Shown piece by piece: positions 46,369 through 56,437 of a stretch of DNA of 64,000 nucleotides (positions are counted from its first letter, which is position 1; each line of letters opens with the position of its first letter). A model generated the notes under the pieces. That model saw only the letters and a program-made list of their open reading frames with translations. It did no database searches and was not told the origin of the DNA. A program made the position numbers and the translations under genes. Source of the DNA: Gammaproteobacteria bacterium (GTDB lineage: Bacteria > Pseudomonadota > Gammaproteobacteria > Thiotrichales > Thiotrichaceae); assembly GCA_018822845.1 (NCBI GenBank), contig JAHJJD010000049.1:33998-97997 (forward strand). Direction: 5' to 3'.

Positions 46369-46979
46369 AGAATCGCCTGCCAGGCCGGATGCTTCCCAAT
46401 CGCCTGCAAGGCTTCCTGCAACAGCGTCTTGCCCGGCTCCATGCGCGGCCAGGTCGACAGGCCGGAAGGGTGTGGCAACGGAACCAGATCGGTTTCAATG
46501 CCTTCGAGCGTAACCCGGTGAACTTTCCCCACTACTTCATCAAGCTTTTTGACCGGCAGGAACTGGTTGATCGCCAGCTTGCCGATCAGGATGATCAGTT
46601 GCGGTTGCAGCATGCGTACTTCCGCCATCAACCAGCGCGAACAGGTCGCCACTTCCTCCGCCGATGGCATCCGGTCGCCACCTTTCGGGTTCTTGCCAGG
46701 AAAACAGCGGCACACAGCGGACATGTAGACCCGCTGGCGGAAAGTTTCCTCATCCAGGCCGATGCCTTCAAACCATTTGAACAGGGTTTTGCCCGCCGTC
46801 CAGCCGAACGGGCGCATGACTTTGGCTTCGTGGATGCCCGGTGCCTGCCCGATCGACATCACTGGCGACATGACGGGATTGCCGATGATGACCGGGCGAA
46901 TCATTTGCGGGCAGCTTGTGCATTGGCTCAGAGCCTGCTGATGGACAACAAGCTCTGGATGGGGATAAATGATGGTCAC
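46365..46979 (-). CDS. Uracil-DNA glycosylase family protein, Fe-S type
   Basis: Protein of 204 aa of the UDG superfamily. Motif 1 region is MSIGQAPGIHEA, and motif 3 is PLPHPSGLSTW. Cysteines at CTSC (20, 23), in VCRC and in VATCSRW could hold the 4Fe-4S cluster typical of family 4/5 enzymes. It would remove uracil or related bases from DNA, although this subgroup is poorly characterised. It starts with GTG (46979) with no obvious ribosome-binding site. Gene context gives no further hint. Confidence 0.82.
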   Translation of the reverse strand: MTIIYPHPELVVHQQALSQCTSCPQMIRPVIIGNPVMSPVMSIGQAPGIHEAKVMRPFGWTAGKTLFKWFEGIGLDEETFRQRVYMSAVCRCFPGKNPKGGDRMPSAEEVATCSRWLMAEVRMLQPQLIILIGKLAINQFLPVKKLDEVVGKVHRVTLEGIETDLVPLPHPSGLSTWPRMEPGKTLLQEALQAIGKHPAWQAIL

Positions 46980-47103
46980 GGCAATACTTTAAAAACAGAC
47001 AATGAACCTGATTGTAATGCCATTGCAAACGTCTCTCCAGCTCTCGGCAAAATGCGGGCAAACCATGTTAAACTCCCCCTATCCCAACAACAGACCAACA
47101 ATC

Positions 47104-47286
47104 ATGCAAGACCCCAATCAAACCCCTGAACAACAACGTAACTTCTGGATTGGCAATGGCCTGCTTGCCGCAGCCCTGCTGATGCTGTTTTTCATGGATA
47201 CCCTCTCGCAAATGCTGGGGATGGGTGCTGTCGCCTTGTGGATGATCTTCGCCGCCGCTGGCGTTTACTTCATCATGAAAAAATAA
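47104..47286 (+). CDS. Small membrane protein, 60 aa
   Basis: Acidic/Gln-rich start (MQDPNQTPEQQRNFWIGNG) followed by two hydrophobic segments (LLAAALLMLFFM and GAVALWMIFAAAGVYFIM) and a Lys-Lys end. It is likely an inner-membrane protein with two spans. No recognisable family. It lies 21 bp upstream of mutS in the same direction, and has no strong ribosome-binding site. The 46980-47103 gap upstream holds nothing else. Confidence 0.6.
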   Translation: MQDPNQTPEQQRNFWIGNGLLAAALLMLFFMDTLSQMLGMGAVALWMIFAAAGVYFIMKK

Positions 47287-47307
47287 GGCTCGACCGTACC
47301 AACAAGC

Positions 47308-49995
47308 ATGAGCAAAAACACGCAGCATACCCCGATGATGCAACAATACCTGCGCATCAAATCCGAATACCCCGACATCCTGCTGTTCTACCGCATGGGG
47401 GATTTCTACGAACTGTTCATGGACGACGCCAAAAAGGCCGCCGCCCTGCTGGACATCACCCTCACGGCTCGCGGCTCTTCCGGCGGTGAACCGATTGCCA
47501 TGGCAGGCGTCCCCTACCACGCCGTAGAACAATACCTCGCCAAGCTGCTGAAACAGGGTGAATCCGTCGCCATCTGTGAACAGGTCGGCGACCCGGCCAA
47601 ATCCAAAGGCCCGGTCGAGCGCAAGATTACCCGCCTGCTTACGCCGGGCACTGTAACCGACGACTACCTGCTGGATGATCGCCGCGACAACCTGCTGATG
47701 GCAGTGTGTGGCGGGGAGAAAATCCCCCTCAGTCCCCCTTTTTCAAAGGGGGAAGCCAGACAACACTCCGCACAACCAATTGAAACTGCACTCTTGCCCC
47801 CCTCCTTTGCAAAAGGAGGGGCTGGGGGAGGATTTTCTTTCGGCATTGCCTGCATCGACCTCAGCACTGGCCGTTTCAGCGTGCAGGAAGCCGATTCTGC
47901 CGCCACCCTGATCAACGAAATCGAACGTCTGCAACCAGCGGAAATCCTGCACGACGAAGACTGGAAGCCACCCTTCGCCCGCAACCACCACTGCACCTCA
48001 CGCCCCGCGTGGCACTTCGACCTCAACACCGCCCAGCGCCTGCTATTGCGCCAGTTCGGCACGCATGACCTGAGCGGTTTCGGCTGCGACCACCTGCCAA
48101 TGGCCATCACCGCCGCCGGAGCCTTGCTCAATTACGTGCAGGAAACCCAGCGCACCGCCCTGCCCCACATCAACAGCCTGACGGTGGAACTGAGCGACGA
48201 AGGCATCATCCTTGACGCCGCCAGTCGCCGCAATCTGGAGCTGGAAAGCAGCCTCAGCGGCGAACACAGGAACACCCTGATCTCCGTCATCGACAAGACC
48301 GCCACCAGCATGGGCAGCCGCCTGTTGCGCCGTTGGCTGAACAAGCCGCTACGTGACCGCAACACCCTGCGTAATCGCCATCAAGCCGTTGGTGCACTGC
48401 TCGACCAATACCACTACGAAAAGCTGCTCGACACCTTGCGCGGCATCGGCGACATCGAACGCATCGCCAGCCGCATCGCACTGGGTTCCGCCCGCCCGCG
48501 CGACCTGTCGACGTTGCGCGATTCCTTGCACGTATTGCCGCAGATTCACGCGCACCTGCAAGTCATCGACAACCCGCGCCTGCAAGCGCTGCTCCAGCAC
48601 ATCGACCTGCACGCCGAACTCTGCCACCTGCTGGACAGCTCCATCATCGACAACCCACCCGTGGTGATCCGCGACGGTGGCGTAATTGCCAACGGCTACG
48701 ATGCCGACCTCGACGAACTGCGCAACCTCAGCGAAAACGCCGACCAGTACCTGCTGGATCTGGAAGCGCGCGAAAAAGTCCGCACCGGCATCAACAACCT
48801 CAAAGTAGCCTACAACCGCGTGCACGGCTATTACGTGGAAGTGCCGCAAAGCCAGCTCAGCCGCATTCCCGCCGACTACATCCGCCGCCAGACCTTGAAA
48901 GGTGTGGAACGTTTCATCCTGCCGGAACTGAAAAAATTCGAGGACAAGGTGCTGTCCGCCCGCGAACGCTCGCTGGCACGGGAAAAAGCCATTTACGAAG
49001 ACCTGCTGCGCATTCTGGCGGAACACCTGATCCCGCTGCGCCAAAGTGCCCAGGCCATTGCCGAACTCGACGTACTGGGCAATTTCGCCGAACGCGCCAG
49101 CACCCTCAACTACAACTGCCCGGCTCTGGTGGAAGGCGCAGGCATCCAGATCGAAGGCGGTCGCCACCCGGTAGTCGAACGCACGCTGGACGCACCGTTC
49201 GTCCCCAACGACCTGTACATGGACTCGCGCCGCCGCATGTTGATGATCACCGGCCCCAATATGGGCGGTAAATCAACCTACATGCGTCAGGTCGCACTGA
49301 TCGTGCTGCTCGCCCACATCGGCAGCTACGTACCCGCGCAAACCGCGCGCATCGGCAATATCGACCGCATTTTCACCCGCATCGGCGCACATGATGATCT
49401 AAGCACCGGGCGCTCAACCTTTATGGTGGAAATGACCGAAGCCGCCAATATCCTCAACAATGCCACCGCCCACAGTCTGGTGCTGATGGATGAAATCGGG
49501 CGCGGCACCAGCACCTTCGACGGCCTGTCACTGGCCTGGGCATTTGCGGAATATCTGGCGCGCGAACGCAAGGCTTTCACCCTGTTCGCCACCCACTACT
49601 TCGAGCTGACCATCCTGCCGGAACAGATCAGCACCATCGTCAACGTGCACATTGACGCCATTGAGCACGGTGACAAGATCGTGTTTTTACATGCAGTGAA
49701 GGAAGGCCCTGCCAACCAGAGTTATGGCTTGCAGGTGGCGCAACTGGCGGGTGTGCCGAAAAGTGTCATTGCCCAAGCGCGCAAGAAACTGGTATCGCTG
49801 GAAGATGCTTCGACTCCACCCAGTAACCGCCCGCAGCCGGGGCAAACCCTGCCGCTGCTGTTTGGCGCACCGCCGGAACCGAAGGATGAAATTGCGGAAA
49901 AAGTGAAGGCCGAACTGCAAGCCATCGACCCGGATGAGCTTACGCCGCGCCAGGCGCTGGAAGAGCTTTACCGGTTGAGGAAATTATTGAAATAA
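47308..49995 (+). CDS. mutS: DNA mismatch repair protein MutS with in-frame repeat insert
   Basis: Mismatch-recognition ATPase of 895 aa. The mismatch-binding domain starts [30 protein letters not shown] (Phe-x-Glu in the FYELF loop). Walker A is [13 protein letters not shown] (~649), Walker [20 protein letters not shown], and the C-terminal dimerisation tail is complete ([18 protein letters not shown]). Between domain I ([18 protein letters not shown]) and domain II ([13 protein letters not shown]), about 38 residues come from a repeat pair (47720-47836), reading [12 protein letters not shown] and later [15 protein letters not shown]. coli joins these two domains with only a few residues. 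A degenerate family C repeat (ASTPPSNRP) lies near residue 833. Confidence 0.96.
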   Translation: MSKNTQHTPMMQQYLRIKSEYPDILLFYRMGDFYELFMDDAKKAAALLDITLTARGSSGGEPIAMAGVPYHAVEQYLAKLLKQGESVAICEQVGDPAKSKGPVERKITRLLTPGTVTDDYLLDDRRDNLLMAVCGGEKIPLSPPFSKGEARQHSAQPIETALLPPSFAKGGAGGGFSFGIACIDLSTGRFSVQEADSAATLINEIERLQPAEILHDEDWKPPFARNHHCTSRPAWHFDLNTAQRLLLRQFGTHDLSGFGCDHLPMAITAAGALLNYVQETQRTALPHINSLTVELSDEGIILDAASRRNLELESSLSGEHRNTLISVIDKTATSMGSRLLRRWLNKPLRDRNTLRNRHQAVGALLDQYHYEKLLDTLRGIGDIERIASRIALGSARPRDLSTLRDSLHVLPQIHAHLQVIDNPRLQALLQHIDLHAELCHLLDSSIIDNPPVVIRDGGVIANGYDADLDELRNLSENADQYLLDLEAREKVRTGINNLKVAYNRVHGYYVEVPQSQLSRIPADYIRRQTLKGVERFILPELKKFEDKVLSARERSLAREKAIYEDLLRILAEHLIPLRQSAQAIAELDVLGNFAERASTLNYNCPALVEGAGIQIEGGRHPVVERTLDAPFVPNDLYMDSRRRMLMITGPNMGGKSTYMRQVALIVLLAHIGSYVPAQTARIGNIDRIFTRIGAHDDLSTGRSTFMVEMTEAANILNNATAHSLVLMDEIGRGTSTFDGLSLAWAFAEYLARERKAFTLFATHYFELTILPEQISTIVNVHIDAIEHGDKIVFLHAVKEGPANQSYGLQVAQLAGVPKSVIAQARKKLVSLEDASTPPSNRPQPGQTLPLLFGAPPEPKDEIAEKVKAELQAIDPDELTPRQALEELYRLRKLLK
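47720..47836. repeat. Palindromic repeat pair, family D, inside mutS
   Basis: AAATCCCCCTCAGTCCCCC followed by TTTTTCAAAGGGGGAAGCC is mirrored, about 40 bases on, by a degenerate inverted copy (CCCCCCTCCTTTGCAAAAGG then GGGGCTGGGGGAGGATTTTC). Each copy is itself a small hairpin. The insert length keeps the mutS frame. Confidence 0.85.
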
Positions 49996-50095
49996 CCCCC
50001 CATCCTAACCTTCCCCCGCAAGGGGGGAAGGAACAAGAGGCACTCCCTTCTTACTCCCTTCCCCCCTTGCGGGGGAAGGGTCGGGGATGGGGGGT
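49996..50095. repeat. Family A repeats, copies 3 and 4, inverted pair
   Basis: Two family A units face each other between the convergent mutS and dsbC: copy 3 at 49996-50038 and copy 4, inverted, at 50054-50095. Together they can form a long GC-rich hairpin and may act as the transcription boundary for both genes. Confidence 0.88.
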
Positions 50096-50099
50096 CTCT

Positions 50100-50834
50100 T
50101 TAATTCGCCTTGATCTTGCCTTCAGCATCCAGCATCTTGACCAACTGGTCAGCCGGACGGAACCCCGGAATCATCATGCCATCCGCCGTGACCAGCGCAG
50201 GCGTACCGTTGACGCCCAGCTTCTGGCCCAGCGCGAAATCATCGGCAACTGGATTCTTGCAATCCTTGGTGTCAATGGTTTCACCATTTTTCACCTTGGT
50301 CATGGCTTCCTGCTTGTTGTCAGCACACCAGATATTGACCATCTTTTTGTAAGCAGGTGAGCCAACACCGGCACGCGGATATGCCAGATAGCGGACGGTT
50401 ACGCCTTTCTCGTTGAGGGCAGGCACTTCACGGTGCAGCTTGACGCAGAATGGGCAATCAACATCCGTAAATGCATACAGCACATGTTTTTCATCGCCCT
50501 TGGCCTTGAACTCGATGGTGCTGCTGGCATCAACCGTCTTCATGATTTCCTTGCGTTCGGCGGACATGGCCACTTCGGTAAGGTTGGTTTTGGTTTGTGC
50601 GTCAATCAACTCGCCTGCAAACACGTAACGGCCATCACCACTGACATAAATGATTTCGCCACCGAATTTGGCTTCGAACACGCCCGCGACAGGCGTCGAC
50701 TTGAGAGAGTCAGGTGCACCACCAAACATTGGTTTCATCTTGTCGCCAAGACCGGCGGGTACATCGTCTGCAATAGCCCAACCGCTTATGAGTGCAAACG
50801 CTACAGCAGCACCCAGCATCATTTTCTTGTACAT
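50100..50834 (-). CDS. dsbC: Thiol:disulfide interchange protein DsbC
   Basis: Periplasmic disulfide isomerase of 244 aa. It has a signal peptide (MMLGAAVAFALISGWAIA, cleavage after IADD region), an N-terminal dimerisation domain (PVAGVFEAKFGGEIIYVSGDGRYVFAGELID) and a thioredoxin domain with the active site CPFC in FTDVDCPFCVKLHREV. The cis-Pro loop is GVNGTPALVTADG. Two further Cys (NIWCADN, TKDCKNP) match the structural disulfide. It follows xerD, as in E. coli and Pseudomonas; the 138-bp gap between them leaves room for its own promoter. Confidence 0.95.
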   Translation of the reverse strand: MYKKMMLGAAVAFALISGWAIADDVPAGLGDKMKPMFGGAPDSLKSTPVAGVFEAKFGGEIIYVSGDGRYVFAGELIDAQTKTNLTEVAMSAERKEIMKTVDASSTIEFKAKGDEKHVLYAFTDVDCPFCVKLHREVPALNEKGVTVRYLAYPRAGVGSPAYKKMVNIWCADNKQEAMTKVKNGETIDTKDCKNPVADDFALGQKLGVNGTPALVTADGMMIPGFRPADQLVKMLDAEGKIKAN

Positions 50835-50972
50835 GGTAAATTTAATTCCTGAATTTCAAGCTAGCATTGGAAATAGAGTTTATTCTTTGATTCACAAAGG
50901 GATCATACATTAGCACGCTTGCCAATAGCTGTATACGTTCCCCCCTATTGGATGGATGCAGGCAAAACAAGT

Positions 50973-51911
50973 TCAACCGCGCGGGTGATGTTGCCTGTGC
51001 AAGTCCTGCAAACGCGCCTGTGCCACGTGCGTATAAATTTGTGTGGTGGAAAGGTCGCTATGCCCCAACAGCATTTGCACCACCCGCAAATCCGCCCCGT
51101 GATTCAGCAAATGGGTCGCAAATGCATGACGCAAAGTATGCGGGGAAATATGCCGTACAATGCCCGCTTCCAGTGCATAGCGCTGAATCAGTACCCAGAA
51201 CATCTGCCGGGTCATGCCACTGCCACGGTTGGTGACAAAAACAGCTTCATCAATTTCCTTGCCCTGCATCAGCACCGGGCGCGCATCACGCAGATATGCC
51301 TGAATCCAGTCCAGCGATTCTTCACCCATCGGCACCAGACGTTCCTTGTTACCCTTGCCAGTGATGCGGATCACGCCATTGGTCAGCGACACCTCCCCCA
51401 GCCGGATACCTACCAGTTCGGAAACGCGCAAACCGGTAGCGTACAGCAATTCCAGCATGGCACGGTCGCGCAAACCCAGCGGATTGCCGGTATCAGGCGC
51501 TTGCAGCAAGGCGTCGACTTCATCTTCCGCCAGGGTTCCGGGCAGCTTGCGCCCCTGCTTGGGGGCTTCGATCTGGGCAGAGGGGTCATCCTTGCGCAGA
51601 TTTTCCCGCACCTGCCAGCGGTAAAAACGCCGCAGGCTGGAAAGCAGGCGGGCAGTCGTGGTTGATTTCACACCTTCACGTACCCGGATTGCCAGATATT
51701 CAAGCAAATCACCCCGATTAGCCTGCCCTAGCTGGATACTACGCTCGTCCAGCCAATGACAAAGCAGACGTAAATCACGCTCGTAACTGGCCAGTGTATT
51801 GCGGCTAACACCCCGTTCCGACCAAAAAACATCCAGGAAACGGTCAATTAATGCCTGGTTCAGGCATTTTGAGCGAATGATAGGGGGTGGGGATTTTTTT
51901 CCAGGTTTCAC
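50973..51911 (-). CDS. xerD: Site-specific tyrosine recombinase XerD
   Basis: Recombinase that, with XerC and under FtsK control, resolves chromosome dimers at dif. The N-terminal core-binding domain has FLDVFWSERGVSRNTLASYERDL; the catalytic domain carries Arg in LYATGLRVSEL, HTLRHAFATHLL, GHSDLSTTQIYTHV with the active Tyr. The start is uncertain: GTG 51911 gives about 18 residues before the conserved ALIDRF, and TTG 51926 lies upstream; neither has a good ribosome-binding site. Length (312 aa) is close to the family norm. Confidence 0.93.
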   Translation of the reverse strand: MKPGKKSPPPIIRSKCLNQALIDRFLDVFWSERGVSRNTLASYERDLRLLCHWLDERSIQLGQANRGDLLEYLAIRVREGVKSTTTARLLSSLRRFYRWQVRENLRKDDPSAQIEAPKQGRKLPGTLAEDEVDALLQAPDTGNPLGLRDRAMLELLYATGLRVSELVGIRLGEVSLTNGVIRITGKGNKERLVPMGEESLDWIQAYLRDARPVLMQGKEIDEAVFVTNRGSGMTRQMFWVLIQRYALEAGIVRHISPHTLRHAFATHLLNHGADLRVVQMLLGHSDLSTTQIYTHVAQARLQDLHRQHHPRG

Positions 51912-51971
51912 TGTCTTACATACCAAATAGCTATAATTCGCCTAATCCTTGCACAAAAAGGGCTGCCTATA

Positions 51972-53210
51972 ATGACTAATAATGATTACCAGATGCTGGG
52001 GATGACGCAGTACATGCTGCGTGAATTCAGGGATCGATGCAACCAGGTCGAGCATGAAGCTGCTGAAACAGAAGAAAAAATCGAGTATACCCACTACGCT
52101 GATGAAGCACTGGGGTACCCAATTTTCAACAACCATGCCTGCAGCCACCAGACGGCGGGCGAACTGATTGCCAATGGTGCTGCTGACGCATTCCGCCGCT
52201 GGCGGTTTTTCTTTACGCCTGACCCGGAACAACTGCCGCACTCCAGACAACTACTGGCTTTGAATGAAAAGCTGGCGCTGCTGAAACACAGTTTCCACAA
52301 TCACGCATCTCCCCTCAAGATCATCCTTATGCTGTGCGGCATCGTTTCCGCCCTGTTTATGCTGCGCTGGGAATTCGGTTACGCCAGCATTCCCGTACTG
52401 TTTGCCTTCCTTTACTGGTGGCGGAATCAGCACAACGCTGATGCAGCGCGGCAAAAGCTGCTGAAACACCTGGATGAAACCGATGCACTGGATACCCAGA
52501 AAAGCATCCTGATTTCCCAGCTTGCAAGCCTGCCCCCGCCAGCCGAAGTTGACGAATTGCGCACACGCTATCAGGCTGCGGTGGAACTTCTGCTACGCGA
52601 TACCTTGCTGGATCAGTTACGCCCGCATGAACTGGGTGACCTTGCCAATGCACTGAACAGCCACAAATGGGAAGGATTCATCACTGAAAGCTGGGGGCAT
52701 CTGCAACTCCCGCTGAAAGTCCAGCATGACAGCGAAATCAGCCAGATACTCCTGAGCGAAGAAAACATCCCGCTCAGCGCCCTGGAAAGTGATCCGCAAG
52801 GCGGCAAGGGAGCCAACCTCTATCGCATCCAGTACCTGCACATCTGGATATTGACCGAGCAGGGCTTGCTGATGGGGCGTGCCTGGTACGACCGGGTCAT
52901 GGATCACTTCCTGTACGAAGAGCATGAATTCTACCTGTATTCGCAACTGACCCATATCCGCGTCACCGAACAGGTGCTGCCCGAACAGGCAACCCTCAAG
53001 GAACGTTTGCCTGAAAGGCTGCATCGCCGTTTCTTCCGCCAGCCGCTCATGACGATTTCGGTAGGAACCACGCTGGGCAAGACTTACGAATGCGCCCTGC
53101 CACCAGCCAGTGAACGCCCGCTGCGCCAGACCGGGTGGCTGGACCATTACGGGCTGGATTCCGACATGACCCGCTTGAACCGTCGCCTGCACGAGCGTCT
53201 GTACAAATAG
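51972..53210 (+). CDS. Unknown membrane protein with coiled coil, 412 aa
   Basis: I do not recognise this protein. The N-terminal ~110 residues are helical and charged (NQVEHEAAETEEKIEY). Two adjacent hydrophobic segments (~113-145: IILMLCGIVSALFML and ASIPVLFAFLYWW) would form a membrane hairpin. The long C-terminal domain (~150-412) is soluble and mixed, with an aromatic segment around LYRIQYLHIWILTEQGLLMGRAWYDRVMDHFLYEEHEFYLYSQL. Both ends probably face the cytoplasm. It is monocistronic, divergent from xerD and convergent with mtnA. Confidence 0.65.
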   Translation: MTNNDYQMLGMTQYMLREFRDRCNQVEHEAAETEEKIEYTHYADEALGYPIFNNHACSHQTAGELIANGAADAFRRWRFFFTPDPEQLPHSRQLLALNEKLALLKHSFHNHASPLKIILMLCGIVSALFMLRWEFGYASIPVLFAFLYWWRNQHNADAARQKLLKHLDETDALDTQKSILISQLASLPPPAEVDELRTRYQAAVELLLRDTLLDQLRPHELGDLANALNSHKWEGFITESWGHLQLPLKVQHDSEISQILLSEENIPLSALESDPQGGKGANLYRIQYLHIWILTEQGLLMGRAWYDRVMDHFLYEEHEFYLYSQLTHIRVTEQVLPEQATLKERLPERLHRRFFRQPLMTISVGTTLGKTYECALPPASERPLRQTGWLDHYGLDSDMTRLNRRLHERLYK

Positions 53211-53219
53211 GCGGAACGT

Positions 53220-53250
53220 GGATTCGCCGGATCAGTTTTCCGGCGAATCC
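53220..53250. terminator. Hairpin between convergent genes
   Basis: Perfect 11-bp stem, GGATTCGCCGG (53220-53230) and CCGGCGAATCC (53240-53250), 9-base loop, just after the unknown membrane protein gene and before the mtnA end. It lacks a T-tract on either side, so efficiency is uncertain. Confidence 0.55.
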
Positions 53251-53316
53251 AGCAAAACCCTTGATATCATCGGGCAAAACGACAGAAACCAGTACCGCAA
53301 CAGTGGACTGGCTGGC

Positions 53317-54372
53317 TCATGAGGCCATGAGTACGGCCATTTTCTCGGGTGTAGGGCGCTCGACCACGCCTTTTTCTGTAACGATGGCATCAATCAGGGA
53401 CGCAGGGGTAATGTCAAACGCCGGATTCCAAGCCTGCGCGTGATTCGCGGCAATACGCTGGTTCCCGACGTTGAGTACTTCTTCCTGGGGACGCTCTTCG
53501 ATCGGAATGTCGTTGCCGGTTGCAGTCTGCATGTCGACCGTGCTGGTCGGTGCGACCACCATGAATTTCACCCCGTGATAGCGGGCGTTGACGGCCAGGC
53601 TGTAGGTGCCGATCTTGTTGGCAACATCGCCATTGGCAGCAATGCGGTCGGAACCGACGATCACCCAGGAGACCTTGCCCTGTTTCATCAGGCTGGCAGC
53701 AGCACCTTCACAAACCAGATGCGCAGGAATCTTGTCCTTCACCAGTTCCCACGCAGTCAGGCGGGAACCTTGCCACCATGGGCGGGTTTCGTCGGCGTAA
53801 ACATGCTCGATCTTGCCGCTGGAAAAAGCGCTACGGATGACGCCCAGCGCAGTCCCATAACCGCCTGTTGCCAATGAGCCTGTATTGCAATGGGTCAGAA
53901 CTGCGTGGGAAGGTGGAATCAGGCTACTGCCCAACTCGCCCATCCGGTAGTTGGCCTCAATGTCTTCCTGGTGGATTTTCTGGGCAAGCTCCAGCATTGG
54001 CCCTTCCGGGTCACCGTCAATGGTTTCCAGTTCCTTGCACATGCGACGCAGCGCCCACATCAGGTTGACTGCGGTTGGGCGGGCGCTCATCAGGGTTTCT
54101 TTTTCCGCTTCCAGCCGGACACGCCAGTCGCTGGGATACTGTTTGTAACATTTGCGCGCAGCCATGACCAGGCCGTAAGCTGCGGTAATGCCAATGGCAG
54201 GCGCTCCACGCACTACCATGTTACGGATGGCTTCAGCAGTATCTTCGGCACTGTATAACTGCACATATTGCTCGTTATGCGGCAATTTGCGCTGATCCAG
54301 CAATACCAGATGATTGTCTTTCCACTCTACTGCACGGATCGAATCGTGTTGACTCATGATGGTTTTAAGCAT
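53317..54372 (-). CDS. mtnA: S-methyl-5-thioribose-1-phosphate isomerase
   Basis: Protein of 351 aa converting MTR-1-P to methylthioribulose-1-phosphate in methionine salvage. Motifs: [40 protein letters not shown] (with the catalytic Cys), [39 protein letters not shown] (with the catalytic Asp) and the C-terminal [24 protein letters not shown] 54372 and 54357 are both possible and neither has a clear ribosome-binding site. Divergent from mtaD across 38 bp. Confidence 0.95.
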   Translation of the reverse strand: MLKTIMSQHDSIRAVEWKDNHLVLLDQRKLPHNEQYVQLYSAEDTAEAIRNMVVRGAPAIGITAAYGLVMAARKCYKQYPSDWRVRLEAEKETLMSARPTAVNLMWALRRMCKELETIDGDPEGPMLELAQKIHQEDIEANYRMGELGSSLIPPSHAVLTHCNTGSLATGGYGTALGVIRSAFSSGKIEHVYADETRPWWQGSRLTAWELVKDKIPAHLVCEGAAASLMKQGKVSWVIVGSDRIAANGDVANKIGTYSLAVNARYHGVKFMVVAPTSTVDMQTATGNDIPIEERPQEEVLNVGNQRIAANHAQAWNPAFDITPASLIDAIVTEKGVVERPTPEKMAVLMAS

Positions 54373-54410
54373 AAATAGGTTGATTTTAAAGTTGCAATCT
54401 TACAACACCC

Positions 54411-55727
54411 ATGGAAATTGAATTACTTGTTGTCCCCGAATGGGTTATTACTGTCAATTCCGAAAATCAGGTTATGCAACACTACGCTGTGGCTGTAGAT
54501 GATAGCAGGATTCTCGACATACTGCCCATAGAAGAAGCGGAAAAATGCTACCGCCCACGGAAAACCGTTGTTTTACCGCAACATGCGTTATTGCCCGGAT
54601 TTATTAACGCCCATACGCACGCAGCCATGTCCCTGCTGAAAGGGCTGGCGGACGACCTGCCATTGATGGACTGGCTGCAAAACCATATCTGGCCAGCAGA
54701 AGCACGCTGGGCCGATGCGGAATTCGTGCACGACGGCACGCAACTGGCAATTGCGGAAATGATCCGTTCCGGCACCACCTGTTTCAACGACATGTATTTT
54801 TTCCCCGAAGCAACGGCGCAAGCAGTCGATGAAGCCGGAATCCGCGCCTCCATCGGCCTGATCGTGATCGACTTCCCGACCGCCTGGGGCAGTGGGCCAG
54901 ACGAATACCTGAAAAAAGGGCTGGAGCTGCATGACCAACTGGAAAGCAAGCCGTTGCTGACCACAATGCTTGCCCCCCACGCCCCCTACACCGTTTCGGA
55001 CGAACCCTTGCAAAAATTGCTGCATCTGGCCTGCGAACTCGATATTCCCATCCACATGCATGTGCACGAAACAGCCTTTGAAGTACAACAGGCGCAGGAA
55101 CAGCACGGCACGCGCCCACTGCAACGGCTGCAAAACCTCAGCCTGCCCGACAAACACTTCCTCGCCGTGCACATGACCCAGTTGACAGATGGCGAAATCG
55201 ACCAACTGGCGAAAAAAGGTACGCACGTTATCCACTGTCCGGAGTCCAATCTGAAACTGGCCAGTGGTTTCTGCCCGGTAGCGAAACTGGCAGCCGCAGG
55301 CGTAAACGTTGCACTTGGCACTGATGGCAATGCCAGCAACAACGACCTCGACATGCTGGGTGAAATGCGCACCGCAGCCCTGCTCGGCAAGGCGGTCGCG
55401 AATGACGCCAGCGCCCTCAACGCCAGCGAGGTATTACGCATGGCCACCATCAACGGCGCAAAAGCGCTTGGGCTGGAAAAAATCACCGGTTCACTGGAAA
55501 TCGGCAAGGCTGCTGATATGATTGCAGTCGATTTGAGTGTTCTGGAAACCCGCCCCCTGTACGACCCGGTTTCACATCTGGTTTACTGCGCCAACCGTAA
55601 CCAGGTAAGCCATGTATGGGTTGCAGGCAAACCCCTGCTGGCAGAACGCAAACTGACCACGCTGGATGAATCAGCACTGCTTGCCAAGGCCGCTACATGG
55701 CAGGCAAAAATTGGAGAAAACGCATGA
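54411..55727 (+). CDS. mtaD: 5-Methylthioadenosine/S-adenosylhomocysteine deaminase (amidohydrolase)
   Basis: Zinc amidohydrolase of 438 aa in the TRZ/ATZ family. Metal and catalytic motifs: [43 protein letters not shown], and [13 protein letters not shown] with the metal-binding Asp. The Pseudomonas enzyme deaminates MTA to methylthioinosine. The divergent mtnA gene and following ubiG match the Pseudomonas order. Its TGA overlaps the ubiG ATG (ATGA), with GGAGAA upstream for the latter. Confidence 0.9.
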   Translation: MEIELLVVPEWVITVNSENQVMQHYAVAVDDSRILDILPIEEAEKCYRPRKTVVLPQHALLPGFINAHTHAAMSLLKGLADDLPLMDWLQNHIWPAEARWADAEFVHDGTQLAIAEMIRSGTTCFNDMYFFPEATAQAVDEAGIRASIGLIVIDFPTAWGSGPDEYLKKGLELHDQLESKPLLTTMLAPHAPYTVSDEPLQKLLHLACELDIPIHMHVHETAFEVQQAQEQHGTRPLQRLQNLSLPDKHFLAVHMTQLTDGEIDQLAKKGTHVIHCPESNLKLASGFCPVAKLAAAGVNVALGTDGNASNNDLDMLGEMRTAALLGKAVANDASALNASEVLRMATINGAKALGLEKITGSLEIGKAADMIAVDLSVLETRPLYDPVSHLVYCANRNQVSHVWVAGKPLLAERKLTTLDESALLAKAATWQAKIGENA

Positions 55728-56437
55728 CAACCGCAACCCGCAACGTTGACCCCAACGAAATCCGCAAGTTTGAAGAGCTTGCCTACCGCTGGTGGGACAC
55801 CGAAAGCGAATTCAAGCCACTGCACGACATCAATCCGCTGCGCCTGAACTACATCGACGACCGCACCCACCTGCAAGGCAAAAACGTCATCGACATCGGT
55901 TGCGGCGGCGGCATTCTGGCAGAAAGCATGGCGCGCCGTGGTGCCAGCGTCACGGGCATCGACATGGGCGAAACCCCACTATCAGTCGCCCGCCTGCACG
56001 CACTCGAATCACAGGTTGAGGTCAATTACCGCCAGATCAGCGCGGAAGAAATGGCAAGCGAAGCCGCCGGGCAGTTCGATGTCGTGACCTGCATGGAAAT
56101 GCTGGAGCACGTTCCTGACCCTGCTTCCGTCATTGCCGCCTGCACTACGCTGGTCAAGCCGGGTGGGGATGTGTTCTTCTCCACCATCAACCGCAACCCC
56201 AAGGCTTTCATGCTAGCCATCGTCGGTGCCGAATATGTGCTGAACATGCTCCCCAAGGGCACGCACGAATACGGCAAATTCATCAAACCGTCAGAACTCG
56301 AACGCTGGGCGCGTTCCGTCGGGCTGGAACTGCGCAATATCGTGGGCATGACATACAATCCGCTGTTCCAGAGTTACCGTCTGGGTAAAGACGTTGACGT
56401 GAATTATCTCATGCACTTCAAAAAGGAAAGTAATTGA
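55724..56437 (+). CDS. ubiG: Ubiquinone biosynthesis O-methyltransferase UbiG
   Basis: Protein of 237 aa carrying out both O-methylations of the ubiquinone ring. Motifs: [33 protein letters not shown], the SAM site [29 protein letters not shown], and [27 protein letters not shown] lies 6 bases before ATG 55724. It overlaps mtaD by 4 bp and its stop overlaps the ATG of the lipoprotein gene (TGATG), so mtaD, ubiG and the lipoprotein form one operon. Confidence 0.95.
   Translation: MTTATRNVDPNEIRKFEELAYRWWDTESEFKPLHDINPLRLNYIDDRTHLQGKNVIDIGCGGGILAESMARRGASVTGIDMGETPLSVARLHALESQVEVNYRQISAEEMASEAAGQFDVVTCMEMLEHVPDPASVIAACTTLVKPGGDVFFSTINRNPKAFMLAIVGAEYVLNMLPKGTHEYGKFIKPSELERWARSVGLELRNIVGMTYNPLFQSYRLGKDVDVNYLMHFKKESN

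Noticed and set aside
51890..51971. xerD as part of an integrative element
   Set aside because: Sequence and the dsbC neighbour mark it as the chromosomal XerD; no attachment repeats or cargo genes are visible.
54373..54410. SAM or MTA riboswitch between mtnA and mtaD
   Set aside because: The gap is only 38 bp and AT-rich, too short for a known riboswitch fold.
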